Notes under the pieces: generated by a model | What the model was told of the DNA's origin: nothing | Database searches by the model: none | Seen by the model: only the letters and a program-made list of their open reading frames with translations | Part shown: positions 44,105-52,872 of the stretch, piece after piece | How the letters are laid out: each line of letters opens with the position of its first letter | How positions within the stretch are numbered: position 1 is the first letter of the stretch | Source of the DNA: Chengkuizengella marina | Lineage (GTDB): Bacteria > Bacillota > Bacilli > Paenibacillales > KCTC-33759 | Assembly: GCF_009910845.1 (NCBI RefSeq) | Contig: NZ_SIJB01000007.1 | Location: 186,001-250,000, forward strand | Direction: 5' to 3' | DNA: 64,000 bases | Translations under genes and position numbers: made by a program

Positions 44105-44677
44105 GTGAGTATAGAAAAAAAGAAGCAGATTTTAGATGCAGCTAGCAAATCATTTTCTGTATTTGGATATAAAGCTACAACAATGGATCAGATCGCAAAA
44201 ATTGCTGGTGTAGCAAAAGGAACCATATATACCTTATTTACAAATAAAGAAGAGTTATTTAATGAAATACTAACACAATTAATAGACGAAATGAGCATCG
44301 TTGCCCAAAAATCAATTAGAACAGATATTTCGTTTTTTGAAAACTTGCATACCGTTTTATACAATATGTTAGATTTTCGTAGATCACACGAACTTACAAT
44401 AAAGCTGTCTTTTGAAATTAGAGAAATGGGAACACCTGCTGCTAAGGAAGCTATGAAAAAGATGGAAAATGTGATGTTAGCCTTCATTAAAAAGCAAGTA
44501 GAACGTGCTGTGGAAAATGGTGAGATGAAGGAATGTGATCCTGAAATTACCGCTTTCGTGATTTTAAAATTGTATGTTGCATTTATTTCGGATTGGGAAA
44601 AGAGACACGAGCCCTTGACAAATGAAGAAATATCTAAGTTGTTTCAATTATATTTAGTTGAAGGTTTGCAAAAATAA
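44105..44677 (+). CDS. TetR-family regulator, YhgD-like
   Basis: 190 aa, starting at GTG. The N-terminal HTH is ILDAASKSFSVFGYKATTMDQIAKIAGVAKGTIYTLFTNKEEL (residues about 9-51), a classic TetR_N. The C-terminal ligand domain is divergent. Genes of this type often sit before a yhgE/pip gene and repress it; here the downstream gene is a yhgE remnant, and matching operators precede both. Autorepression is likely. Confidence 0.85.
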   Translation: MSIEKKKQILDAASKSFSVFGYKATTMDQIAKIAGVAKGTIYTLFTNKEELFNEILTQLIDEMSIVAQKSIRTDISFFENLHTVLYNMLDFRRSHELTIKLSFEIREMGTPAAKEAMKKMENVMLAFIKKQVERAVENGEMKECDPEITAFVILKLYVAFISDWEKRHEPLTNEEISKLFQLYLVEGLQK

Positions 44678-44738
44678 ACAATATTGGGTACATTCAATTT
44701 AATATTTATATAAAAAAAAAGATTTTTTTTTGCAATAA

Positions 44739-44764
44739 AATGACTAAATGAATATATCGGTCAA
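44739..44764. promoter_or_regulatory. TetR operator copy 2 (before the yhgE remnant)
   Basis: AATGACTA, 10 nt, TCGGTCAA: the exact inverse of the copy at 44048-44073 in both 8-mers and spacing. It sits just before the ribosome binding site of the disrupted yhgE gene. Confidence 0.65.
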
Positions 44765-44790
44765 AGTGATCAATAGGAGTGGGAAGGATA

Positions 44791-45540
44791 TTGACAAAGT
44801 CTACTTGGTGATCCACGAAATTAAATGAAGCTGCAATTGAAACTTCTAACATACAGGGAACTGAAAGCTTATATCAAATGTTTGCAAGTCCAATTCAAAT
44901 TGTAGAGGAAAAATATACTGAAGTTCCGAATTATGGGACTGGATTTACACCTTATTTCTTATCTCTAGGGTTGTTTGTAGGGTGTTTATTGCTAACGATT
45001 GTTATCCCGATTAGAGAACCAGCTTTATTACCATCTTCAGGTTTTAGCTGGTACTTTAGCAAAACGATACTTGTATCATTTATAGTCATTCTACAAGCAG
45101 TCGTAGCTGTATCAGTGCTAAAATATGGCTTAAATGTCGAAGTACAGAGCATACCATTATTTTATATGTATAGCATACTAACAAGTTTGACGTACATGGC
45201 CCTTATTCAATTTTTAGTTACGGTATTTCATGATGCAGGTCGATTTGTAGCCATTGTATTATTAATATTACAACTGACAACAAGTGATGGAACATTCCCA
45301 TTAGAATTAATTCCGAGCTCACTACAAACGATAAGCACTTGGTTACCAATGACTTATTCAGTTACTGGATTTAAAGAAATTATTTCAGGTGGGGTTAATT
45401 ATTCTATAATATGGCAGGAAGCTGCAATCGTACAACTTACCTTCATTACTATATTTAGTGTATTAACGTTGATTTATTTCATCTATAAATATAGAAAAAT
45501 GAGAAATGGAACAGTTAATCATACTGAATTACCCATTTAA
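44791..45540 (+). pseudogene. YhgE/Pip-family gene, internal deletion
   Basis: The remnant starts at TTG 44791 after GGAGTGGG and reads six codons, then an in-frame TGA (44809-44811). The same frame continues as KLNEAAIETSNIQG and then a 220-codon stretch with five to six hydrophobic helices (MFASPIQIVEEKYTEVPNYG onward). This is the C-terminal membrane half of YhgE/Pip proteins, which are normally 700-900 aa with a large extracellular repeat region. That region and the N-terminal helix are missing. A product from ATG 44878 is possible but unlikely to be functional. Confidence 0.65.
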
Positions 45541-45550
45541 TTATTTTTTG

Positions 45551-45596
45551 GGTTGTCTTGAAAAGGATGATGAATTCTTTTTTGAGACAGCCTTTT
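45551..45596 (+). terminator. Terminator after the yhgE remnant
   Basis: GGTTGTCTTG (45551-45560) pairs with TGAGACAGCC (45583-45592) using G-U pairs, followed by TTTTA. Confidence 0.65.
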
Positions 45597-45717
45597 ATTA
45601 CAGATTTAGATTGTCATTTTTTATTATTTCACTCTCTAAATACATTTTTTAGAGTATAATTGAATTTAAATTGTTGATCATTATAGTTTTTATAATTTAT
45701 TTTTTGGAGTGATTGTA

Positions 45718-46230
45718 TTGGTGATATCAAATGAAATACAAATTGAAAAAATAGAAAAAATCAGTAATGAAATGGATGATTTGTCAGAACTATTAGTTGA
45801 CGTTGTCAATCATGGCGCATCTATAGGCTTTTTATCCCCATTAAAAAAAGAAAAATCAGAAGCGTATTGGGGTAAAGCCATAAAGCCTAATAACATTTTA
45901 TTAATAGCAAAATATGGCGAGAAAGTAATAGGTACTGTTCAATTAGATTGTAGTGTCAAAGAGAATGGAAACCATCGCGCAGAGATATGCAAATTAATGG
46001 TTCACTCACAATTTAGAAAAAATGGTGTGGGAAGACAACTTATGAAAATGGCTGAAGAGACTGCTAGAGAAAAACAAATTTCCTTAATCGTATTGGATAC
46101 ACGTGAAGGAGATCCTTCTAACCAACTCTATATTTCGTTGGAATATATAGAAGTTGGACGTATTCCTGACTATGCAAAATCTGCTGGAGGGGAATTACAT
46201 ACAACCGTTATTTATTACAAAAATTTATAA
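45718..46230 (+). CDS. GNAT-family N-acetyltransferase
   Basis: About 170 aa. The acetyl-CoA motif is HSQFRKNGVGRQLMKMAEE (about residues 98-116), preceded by the beta4 strand AEICKLMV; LVLDTREGDPSN and Y-x-S-LEY-x-E-VG follow. GGAG at 45706-45709 fits a start at TTG 45718 (8 nt) or GTG 45721; the GTG at 45709 overlaps the site. Stand-alone gene, substrate unknown. Confidence 0.82.
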   Translation: MVISNEIQIEKIEKISNEMDDLSELLVDVVNHGASIGFLSPLKKEKSEAYWGKAIKPNNILLIAKYGEKVIGTVQLDCSVKENGNHRAEICKLMVHSQFRKNGVGRQLMKMAEETAREKQISLIVLDTREGDPSNQLYISLEYIEVGRIPDYAKSAGGELHTTVIYYKNL

Positions 46231-46388
46231 AAGATTGTTGTATATATTGTACATATTTATTCATAATTATAATAATAACCATATTTCCAAAAGTTAATAG
46301 ACAAAAGTAAGTGAATGGTGTATAATTTTTTCAACATCAAGATCGTTCATGAATCAATAATTATGAATAATTAGAGGAGGTATGAATA

Positions 46389-46580
46389 ATGTCTGATGTA
46401 AAAATTAAAGTTTTGGACAATGGCCCTTTATTAGTACAAGGTACAATTGAAGTTGTTGATGCGGAAGGAAATACATTTGAGAAAAAAGGAGCACTTTGTA
46501 GATGCGGTTTAACAGCAACTGCACCATTTTGTAACGGAGCTCATGCAGGAAAATTTGAAAATACTCCAAGAGCTAAATAA
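46389..46580 (+). CDS. CDGSH iron-sulfur domain protein
   Basis: 63 aa. The 2Fe-2S ligand motif reads CRCGLTATAPFCNGAH, i.e. three Cys and one His in the CDGSH (mitoNEET) arrangement, with the usual Asp-Gly replaced by Asn-Gly. Soluble, without a membrane anchor. Such proteins bind a redox-active, transferable cluster; the role in Bacillales is unknown. Strong GAGGAGG site, own terminator. Confidence 0.88.
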   Translation: MSDVKIKVLDNGPLLVQGTIEVVDAEGNTFEKKGALCRCGLTATAPFCNGAHAGKFENTPRAK

Positions 46581-46609
46581 TGAATGTACATAAAATAGGA
46601 TAAATAAAC

Positions 46610-46642
46610 AAGCTAGGGGCAATGATGTCTCTAGCTTTTTAA
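46610..46642 (+). terminator. Terminator of the CDGSH gene
   Basis: AAGCTAGGGGC (46610-46620) pairs with GTCTCTAGCTT (46627-46637), followed by TTTAA. Confidence 0.75.
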
Positions 46643-46687
46643 TATTTTAATAACAATTTATGAATTGATGTAACTGGAGCGATTTAT

Positions 46688-46835
46688 ATGGTGGGTGATA
46701 AAATAAAAAATAGTAGATATAAATCTATCTTTTATTCATATTGATTATGATGAATTACTATACTTAAAAGAGGCAATAGAATTTATAGATGAAAAATATC
46801 ACCGTGTGATTATTCTTATGGAAAGGAAAATGAAA
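46688..46835 (+). pseudogene. Frameshifted 5' segment before the YcdB-like gene
   Basis: ATG 46688 has a GGAG site 8 nt upstream but soon stops. If one A of the A6 run at 46705-46710 is removed, the frame reads MVGDKIKIVDINLSFIHIDYD and continues through EAIEFIDEKYHRVIILMER into the next gene without a stop. So the YcdB-like ORF may once have been about 50 residues longer, or a separate small gene was fused and broken. A homopolymer sequencing error is equally possible. Confidence 0.4.
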
Positions 46836-48284
46836 ATGTTAAAAGAAAAATTAAAAGAAAAATTAAAAGAAAAGTTGAAAGAAAAAGCTGAACAGATTGC
46901 AAAAATCCCAAGAGAATATGAGCTTGAGATAGAAGATTATGTGGAGAAAAAAAAGGGTGAGGAAAGGGTGCTATTTGCTTGGAAAAATACTATCAATAAA
47001 AATGAGGAGATAAGCATTGAGTTAGATGGGAGTGGTTCTTTAACTTTCTTTTCAAAAAACTTAAAAGTTGAACATCATCATGATGATGTATTAACAGATG
47101 TTCAGTTAAAGGAAATTGCATTACAATTCGTAAACAATCATTATCCAGATGCAATTCAAATGTTTAAAATGAATAAAAGGGAGCTGATAAATGATAAACG
47201 AATAAGATTGACCTACACACAATATGAATTAAATCTTCCATTACCTAATACTGGATTTTATATTGATGTAACAAAACAAGGTGAAATCGTTAACTTTAAG
47301 TACTATGGTAGAGCTCAAAATATCAGTTTTCCAAATGAAATCATGACTAAGGAAAAAGCATTAGACATTTTTCTGAACGAATTAAACATGAATTTATTAA
47401 TTACAAACCTTAGTAGTGAAATATATGAAAATGAAAATGCAGATAATTTACCTCATTTAGTTTTTGAACCTAATTTTCCGCTCGTTAATGTGCCAGCTGA
47501 CCCTAAAAGAGATGGATTACTTAGGGAAAATGAGGAGATAAATGAATCAGGTCTTGAAGCTCTTCCTAGTAGAGTTGAGGGTCAAACAAATATAGAAGAA
47601 TTAATAGGATTAAATTTTAATATCTTTAAAAAAATACGAGAAACGGACTTAGGTTCTACTATAGGTACTGTATGGCGAATGGAAGTAGATGAACCAGATG
47701 ATTCTGATCGCAGTATATTGGGTTTTTATCAGAAGCGAAATGAAAATACGATTAAATTAATCAAGGATAAAAACTCTGGTGAAATAAAAGGTGTATTTTC
47801 ATTTATGGAAAAACAGGGTGCTTTAAAACTGAATCAAGAGGAATGCTTCGAGATTGCAGTTCAATTTTTATTTAAAATTTTTCCAAAAGCAGATTCCTAT
47901 TTTCAATTGGTTCCATCAAAAACTGAAAGTAAAGACTCAAGGGCTTCATTCCACTTTCAAATGAATCATCAAGAAGTCCCTATTCGTTTCGGAAATGTTG
48001 TAGTCACTGTTAATCAAACAAAAGGTACAGTGGATCATTACATGGGACCAGATGTTGATCCCCAAAAGGTAATAATGTTAAACACACAACCATCTGTTTC
48101 AGAATTAAAGGCAAAAGAAATGTTTAAGGAGCATTTTGATGTAGAGTTGCAGTGGACGAAAGAATATAATCAAGAAAATGTTGAAGGCACATATCAAATG
48201 GAATATAAACCTATTTATCCATTACTGATAAAAGAACTTGCATTTATAGAAGCTCAGAGTGGGGAGTTCATACTAAAGAAATAA
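46836..48284 (+). CDS. YcdB/YcdC-repeat (PepSY-like) protein
   Basis: About 482 aa from ATG 46836, 8 nt after AAAGGA. Starts with four tandem LKEK units, then two related halves with PepSY/YcdB-type segments (for example MTKEKALDIFLNEL and LNQEECFEIAVQFLFKIFPKAD, DVQLKEIALQFVNNHYPDA). No signal peptide is visible in the remaining N-terminus, unusual for YcdB proteins, which are mostly exported; see the frameshifted leader. Acidic middle linker. Function unknown. Confidence 0.65.
   Translation: MLKEKLKEKLKEKLKEKAEQIAKIPREYELEIEDYVEKKKGEERVLFAWKNTINKNEEISIELDGSGSLTFFSKNLKVEHHHDDVLTDVQLKEIALQFVNNHYPDAIQMFKMNKRELINDKRIRLTYTQYELNLPLPNTGFYIDVTKQGEIVNFKYYGRAQNISFPNEIMTKEKALDIFLNELNMNLLITNLSSEIYENENADNLPHLVFEPNFPLVNVPADPKRDGLLRENEEINESGLEALPSRVEGQTNIEELIGLNFNIFKKIRETDLGSTIGTVWRMEVDEPDDSDRSILGFYQKRNENTIKLIKDKNSGEIKGVFSFMEKQGALKLNQEECFEIAVQFLFKIFPKADSYFQLVPSKTESKDSRASFHFQMNHQEVPIRFGNVVVTVNQTKGTVDHYMGPDVDPQKVIMLNTQPSVSELKAKEMFKEHFDVELQWTKEYNQENVEGTYQMEYKPIYPLLIKELAFIEAQSGEFILKK
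46839..46886 (+). repeat. Four tandem 12-bp repeats (LKEK units)
   Basis: Consensus TTAAAAGAAAAA repeated four times in frame at the start of the YcdB-like gene, with synonymous drift in the third and fourth copies. Prone to slippage, which would change the length by four residues per unit. Confidence 0.8.
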
Positions 48285-48308
48285 TTTAATAACTTATATT
48301 GAAATATC

Positions 48309-48347
48309 AAATGACTTCGGGGAATTTTTTTCGAAGTCATTTTTTAT
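48309..48347 (+). terminator. Terminator of the YcdB-like gene
   Basis: AAATGACTTCG (48309-48319) pairs with CGAAGTCATTT (48332-48342), followed by TTTT. Confidence 0.85.
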
Positions 48348-48390
48348 AGAAAAATTAATAATTTTTCCATATTTTGTAGATCATAAATCA

Positions 48391-48455
48391 TTGACAGTAT
48401 CACTATAATTCAGGTAACATAGTTCATGTGTAATATAGTTCACTATATGAATTAT
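48391..48455 (+). promoter_or_regulatory. marR-MMPL promoter and operator repeats
   Basis: TTGACA (48391-48396) with TAACAT (48415-48420) 18 nt downstream. Overlapping and following it, ATAGTTCA occurs at 48419-48426 and 48435-48442 (16 bp apart), and an inverted TGAATTAT at 48448-48455. The second and third arms make an imperfect palindrome suited to a MarR dimer, so autorepression is likely. Confidence 0.5.
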
Positions 48456-48485
48456 ATTTATACAAAAAACCAAAGGGATGGTGTG

Positions 48486-48941
48486 ATGGATAAAAACAAA
48501 TTAAATTCTTTGATAGAACGTTATGAAGAAGTATATGTGGTTGCATCAAGGAAAATAAACTCGATGATGGAAGAGCAATTAGAGATTGAACTGACTAAAG
48601 ATCAGTTTACTACACTTCGATTTTTAAATTTCTTTGGACCTTGTCCTTCTTCAGAACTTGCTGAATTATGTGATGTAAATCGAAGTGCGATTACAGCAAT
48701 GGTAGATCGATTAGTTTCAAAAGGATTTGCCACAAGAATTCCTAGTGATACTGATCGCAGGGTTATTTTAATTAAAATTACAGAACAAGGGAAAATAGTA
48801 TTAGAAAAAGGACAAGAAAAAGTACACCAATTTATAGGATCAATTCTTCATCATTTTGAGGAAAAAGAAATTGAACAGTTTATAACGATGTATGAAAAGA
48901 TTGCAAGGGTTCTTACAGATCAAATTGAAAGGGAAGTATAA
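48486..48941 (+). CDS. MarR-family regulator
   Basis: About 151 aa from ATG 48486, after AGGGATGG; an earlier in-frame ATG has no site. Winged HTH: SSELAELCDVNRSAITAMVDRLVSKGFATRIPSDTDRRVILIKIT (about residues 50-95) with the MarR wing motif DRR. Its stop TAA directly abuts the ATG of the MMPL transporter, so they are one operon and the regulator probably represses both. Confidence 0.88.
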   Translation: MDKNKLNSLIERYEEVYVVASRKINSMMEEQLEIELTKDQFTTLRFLNFFGPCPSSELAELCDVNRSAITAMVDRLVSKGFATRIPSDTDRRVILIKITEQGKIVLEKGQEKVHQFIGSILHHFEEKEIEQFITMYEKIARVLTDQIEREV

Positions 48942-51900
48942 ATGAATATAATCATAAAAGGTAGATGGTTTATTTTCTTATTATGGATCTTAGTGATTGT
49001 TTTTTTACTATTTACTTCTCCAAACATGGGGGAGTTAGTGCGTGAGAAAGGTCAAATCACTGTACCAGAAGGATATTCATCATCGATCGCTGAAGAAATT
49101 TTAGGCAATAATGATAATGAAAATAGGATTTCCAGTGCTTTAGTATTTCATAATCCTGATGGTTTGAATAATGATGATATACAACAAATTGAAGAAGCAA
49201 TTGGAAATTTAGATAAAAACAAATCTTCATTAGGTATAACTGAACTTATATCTCATATTAATACACCAGAGATGTCTGATGAATTAATTTCACAGGGTAA
49301 TAAAACGATTATAGCTTCTTTGTCTGTTGATCCAAACGACAGAGAGGTTTCTGAAGTTAGAGAGGAATTAATTTCTGCAATTGGACCCATTTCTGTTCCT
49401 CATTATTTTACTGGTGCAGCTTTTATAAATGAAGATGTAATTATAAGTTCACAGGAAGGTTTAAGAAAAACGGAAATTATTACCGTCATATTTATATTAC
49501 TCATTCTATTTATAGTTTTTAGATCAGTGGTTGCTCCAATTATACCACTTGTAACAGTAGGTATTACTTTTATAGTCAGTCAATCCATTGTTGGATTTTT
49601 AGTGGATTGGTTTGATTTCCCATTTTCTAATTTTACGCAAATCTTTTTAGTTGCAATATTATTTGGAATTGGAACCGATTATTGCATATTATTGCTCAGT
49701 CGTTTTAAAGAAGAACTTTCAAAATATGATGATATTAAAAGTGCAATTATTCATACCTATACAACAGCAGGTAAAACGGTTTTATTCAGTGCATTAGCAG
49801 TACTAATTGGATTTTCAGCTATAGGTTTTTCAACTTTTAGTTTGTATCAATCTGCATCAGCTGTTGCCATTGGTATTGCAATATTAATGTTAGCTTTAAT
49901 CACGATTGTTCCATTTTTTATGGCGGTTTTAGGGAAAAAGTTATTTTGGCCAGTCAGAGGAAAGATTGAACATAAACAAAGCAAATTGTGGGAAGCCTTA
50001 GGTAGATTTTCTTTAGCTCGTCCTTTATTAGCTTTAGGTCTCGTAGCTATTATTGTAGTTCCATTGTATATTTCATATGATGGAGATTTATCGTTTAATT
50101 CATTAGATGAGATTGGGGACACTTATGATTCTGTAAAAGGATTTGAAATTATAGCAGATAGTTTTGGACCTGGAGAATCTATGCCCGCAAAAATTGTTAT
50201 AGAGCACGATGAAGAACTAGATAAAGTCAAATATTTAAATATTATTGAGGAAATAAGCAGAGAAGTGGCTAAACTGGACAGCGTAGATAAAGTAAGAAGT
50301 GCTACGAGACCATTAGGTGAGGAAATTGAAGATTTTTATGTTGCCTCACAAGTTGAAGCGCTTGAAGAAGGTTTGCAAGAAGGAAATAAAGGAATTCTCG
50401 AGATAAAAGATGGTCTTTCAGAGGCAAGCCAAGGGCTTCTCGATTCAAAACCTGAACTTGAACAGGCTTCATCAGGCATAGATGAATTGGTTGCAGGTAC
50501 TTTGGAACTCAAAACAGGTGTATCAGGAATTAAAGGCGGTTTATCTGAGATTGAACAAGGTTTAAGAGAAGGTTCAATTGGATCATTAGAATTAAAAACT
50601 GGACTTGATGAGGCAAATCAAAATTTAGAAACAATCATTGTTGCTAGTGAAGAATTATTAGCAGGTTATACTTCTGTAGGATCAGGTTTAGGACAAATTC
50701 AACAATCCTATGCTCAGGTTGAAACAAATTTAAATGAAGTACAAGCAGCATTATCTGGATTAAATGCACCATTCAATAACTTAGCAGAAAAATATCCACA
50801 ATTGGCTAGTGATGCAGATTTCTTAACTATTCAAGGTACAGTATCTCAAGTACAACAAGGTGTTTTAGAACTAACCCAAGGACTGAAGGTTTTAAATTCA
50901 GAATTGCTTGCAGTTAACAATGGGATGATTGAAGCAAACAAAGGATTTGAAGAGGTAAATACAGGTCAGCAAGCACTTCATAGCGGGTTATTGCAAATTA
51001 GCAAGGGAATAGAAGGACTTCAAACTGGTTTTGAAGCCGCTGCAAATGGACAACAACAAGTCATTCAGGGTATACCAGAGATGGAGAAAGGGTTATCTCA
51101 AATTGCAAGTGGTCAAGGTGAACTCAAAGGGGGATATGATGAGTTAATAGAACAGTTAGACACACTTCAAGAAGGAATGTCAGCTAGTGTTGATGGTTTA
51201 ACTCAAGTGTCTGATGGGTTGGAAATGGCAGAAGATTATTTAAGTCAGCTTTCTTCAGATTCCAATAAAGAAGCTTCTGGTTTTTATTTACCACCAGAAA
51301 TCATCGAAGAGCCTGAATTCCAACAAGTATTTGACACGTATTTAAAAAATGATCGAACAACTGCCGTACTTGACGTTATTTTAACGGATAATCCTTATTC
51401 GGAAGATGCGATGATTGCGATTGAAGAAATTGAAAACATCGTGATTGAGTCAGTAAAAGGCACAGAATTGGAAAATGATCGATTTGGAATAACAGGTGTT
51501 ACATCGATTAATACGGACTTAAAAGGAATTTCCGATGAAGATTATAATAGAACGATGATTATTATGTTGATTGGTATTTCAATCATTCTAATTATATTAC
51601 TTCGTTCAATTGTAATGCCTATATATTTAGTGATCTCACTAGTTCTTTGTTATTTTACTTCAATGGCATTAACTGAATTTATTTTTACCAATGTACTGGA
51701 TTATGATGGAGTAAACTGGGCCATACCATTCTTTGGATTTGTAATGTTAATGGCACTTGGTGTCGATTACAGTATTTTTCTAATGGATCGTTTCAACGAA
51801 TACCGAGAAAAATCAGCAACTGAGGCTATTTTATTAGCTATGAAAAATATGGGTACCGTGATAATATCTGCAGCGATTATTCTTATCGGAACTTTTGCCG

Positions 51901-52052
51901 CAATGTATCCATCTGGTGTATTATCTCTTGTTGAAATTGCTACGGTAGTTGTAACAGGACTAGCCTTATATTCTGTAGTATTTTTACCGTTTTTTGTACC
52001 TGTCATGGTAAAATTATTTGGAAAAGCAAATTGGTGGCCATTTCAAAAATAA
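48942..52052 (+). CDS. MMPL/RND-family transporter
   Basis: 1036 aa. Two halves each have an N-terminal helix, an outer loop and a five-helix MMPL domain (about residues 175-375 and 860-1030) with GTDYCILLLSRFKEE and GVDYSIFLMDRFNEY, the Asp-Tyr motif expected for proton relay. Between them (about 466-775) lies a long Gly/Leu/Gln repeat region of alpha-helical type, shared with YhgE/Pip-like proteins. Likely exports lipids or hydrophobic drugs. Adjacent marR suggests inducible efflux. Confidence 0.9.
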   Translation: MNIIIKGRWFIFLLWILVIVFLLFTSPNMGELVREKGQITVPEGYSSSIAEEILGNNDNENRISSALVFHNPDGLNNDDIQQIEEAIGNLDKNKSSLGITELISHINTPEMSDELISQGNKTIIASLSVDPNDREVSEVREELISAIGPISVPHYFTGAAFINEDVIISSQEGLRKTEIITVIFILLILFIVFRSVVAPIIPLVTVGITFIVSQSIVGFLVDWFDFPFSNFTQIFLVAILFGIGTDYCILLLSRFKEELSKYDDIKSAIIHTYTTAGKTVLFSALAVLIGFSAIGFSTFSLYQSASAVAIGIAILMLALITIVPFFMAVLGKKLFWPVRGKIEHKQSKLWEALGRFSLARPLLALGLVAIIVVPLYISYDGDLSFNSLDEIGDTYDSVKGFEIIADSFGPGESMPAKIVIEHDEELDKVKYLNIIEEISREVAKLDSVDKVRSATRPLGEEIEDFYVASQVEALEEGLQEGNKGILEIKDGLSEASQGLLDSKPELEQASSGIDELVAGTLELKTGVSGIKGGLSEIEQGLREGSIGSLELKTGLDEANQNLETIIVASEELLAGYTSVGSGLGQIQQSYAQVETNLNEVQAALSGLNAPFNNLAEKYPQLASDADFLTIQGTVSQVQQGVLELTQGLKVLNSELLAVNNGMIEANKGFEEVNTGQQALHSGLLQISKGIEGLQTGFEAAANGQQQVIQGIPEMEKGLSQIASGQGELKGGYDELIEQLDTLQEGMSASVDGLTQVSDGLEMAEDYLSQLSSDSNKEASGFYLPPEIIEEPEFQQVFDTYLKNDRTTAVLDVILTDNPYSEDAMIAIEEIENIVIESVKGTELENDRFGITGVTSINTDLKGISDEDYNRTMIIMLIGISIILIILLRSIVMPIYLVISLVLCYFTSMALTEFIFTNVLDYDGVNWAIPFFGFVMLMALGVDYSIFLMDRFNEYREKSATEAILLAMKNMGTVIISAAIILIGTFAAMYPSGVLSLVEIATVVVTGLALYSVVFLPFFVPVMVKLFGKANWWPFQK

Positions 52053-52094
52053 TTTAATCTATTACACTAAATCATGATAAGCATGAATAAGATG

Positions 52095-52126
52095 CAAACA
52101 CCTGCTAATATGCAGGTGTTTGTTAT
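52095..52126 (+). terminator. Terminator after the MMPL gene
   Basis: CAAACACCTGC (52095-52105) and GCAGGTGTTTG (52112-52122) form a perfect 11-bp stem, followed by a T-rich stretch. Confidence 0.8.
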
Positions 52127-52304
52127 TTGTGTGGTTTATCCCAATAGAAGAGTCAGTCATATCAAAATTTGAAATTAACTTGTTTTAATATTTGATTGAA
52201 TCTATTACTTCATATTTTAGAAATGTCGAATACCTCTAAAGTTGTTGAATATATTTTAAATGATCATCAAGATTATCTCTGTTCAAATAATAAGGAGGGA
52301 GAAA

Positions 52305-52511
52305 ATGTATAGTAGTAAGCTTGATAGAGTTGCTTATATACATGCTTTAGGGGATGATGTAAGGATTGTGACTGGAGATAAGGTTATAGATGTTCCCCAA
52401 AATACGGTCATGGCACATCCTTTTAACACAAATTTTCATGTTGAAGGTGACGCGGTATTACATACTTTTCATGGTCCTATTCATCTCAGAGGAAGTGAAG
52501 ATAAAAAGTAA
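52305..52511 (+). CDS. Tandem 68-aa family, copy 1, function unknown
   Basis: 68 aa from ATG 52305, preceded by AAGGAGGG. Soluble, no membrane helix or signal, no Cys. Core shared by all three copies: GDDVRI, VP-x-NTVMAH, TNFHVEGDAVLHT, IH-x-RG. The pattern of alternating hydrophobics suggests a small all-beta domain. Copy 1 has Tyr-Ser-Ser-Lys near its start and lacks the Cys found in copies 2 and 3. I do not recognise the family. Confidence 0.7.
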   Translation: MYSSKLDRVAYIHALGDDVRIVTGDKVIDVPQNTVMAHPFNTNFHVEGDAVLHTFHGPIHLRGSEDKK

Positions 52512-52583
52512 TACAAGGTTGCCTATTTAGTTATCATCAGTAAATAGACATTATATTTATCAATTATAGAAAGGAGATGAAAT

Positions 52584-52790
52584 ATGAGTAGATTTAAGAC
52601 TGATAGATGTGCTTATATACAGGCTGTAGGAGATGATGTAAGGATTGTGGCTGGGGATAAAACAATTGATGTTCCCAAAAATACAGTCATGGCACATCCT
52701 TTCAGTACAAACTTTCATGTTGAAGGTGATGCAGTACTGCATACTTTTTATGGTTCTATTCATCTAAGAGGAGGAGAAGGTGAGAAGTAA
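52584..52790 (+). CDS. Tandem 68-aa family, copy 2, function unknown
   Basis: 68 aa, preceded by GAAAGGAGATG. Differs from copy 1 at roughly one third of positions, mostly near both ends; GDDVRIV, NTVMAHPF, TNFHVEGDAVLHTF are retained. One Cys near residue 9. The conserved core with free ends implies purifying selection on a folded unit. Function unknown. Confidence 0.7.
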   Translation: MSRFKTDRCAYIQAVGDDVRIVAGDKTIDVPKNTVMAHPFSTNFHVEGDAVLHTFYGSIHLRGGEGEK

Positions 52791-52872
52791 TACAAGGTTG
52801 CTATTTCTCTAACACCATTGTACTTTTATTGACCATTGGTTTATATATTAAGTGATAATAAGGGGGTGAAAT

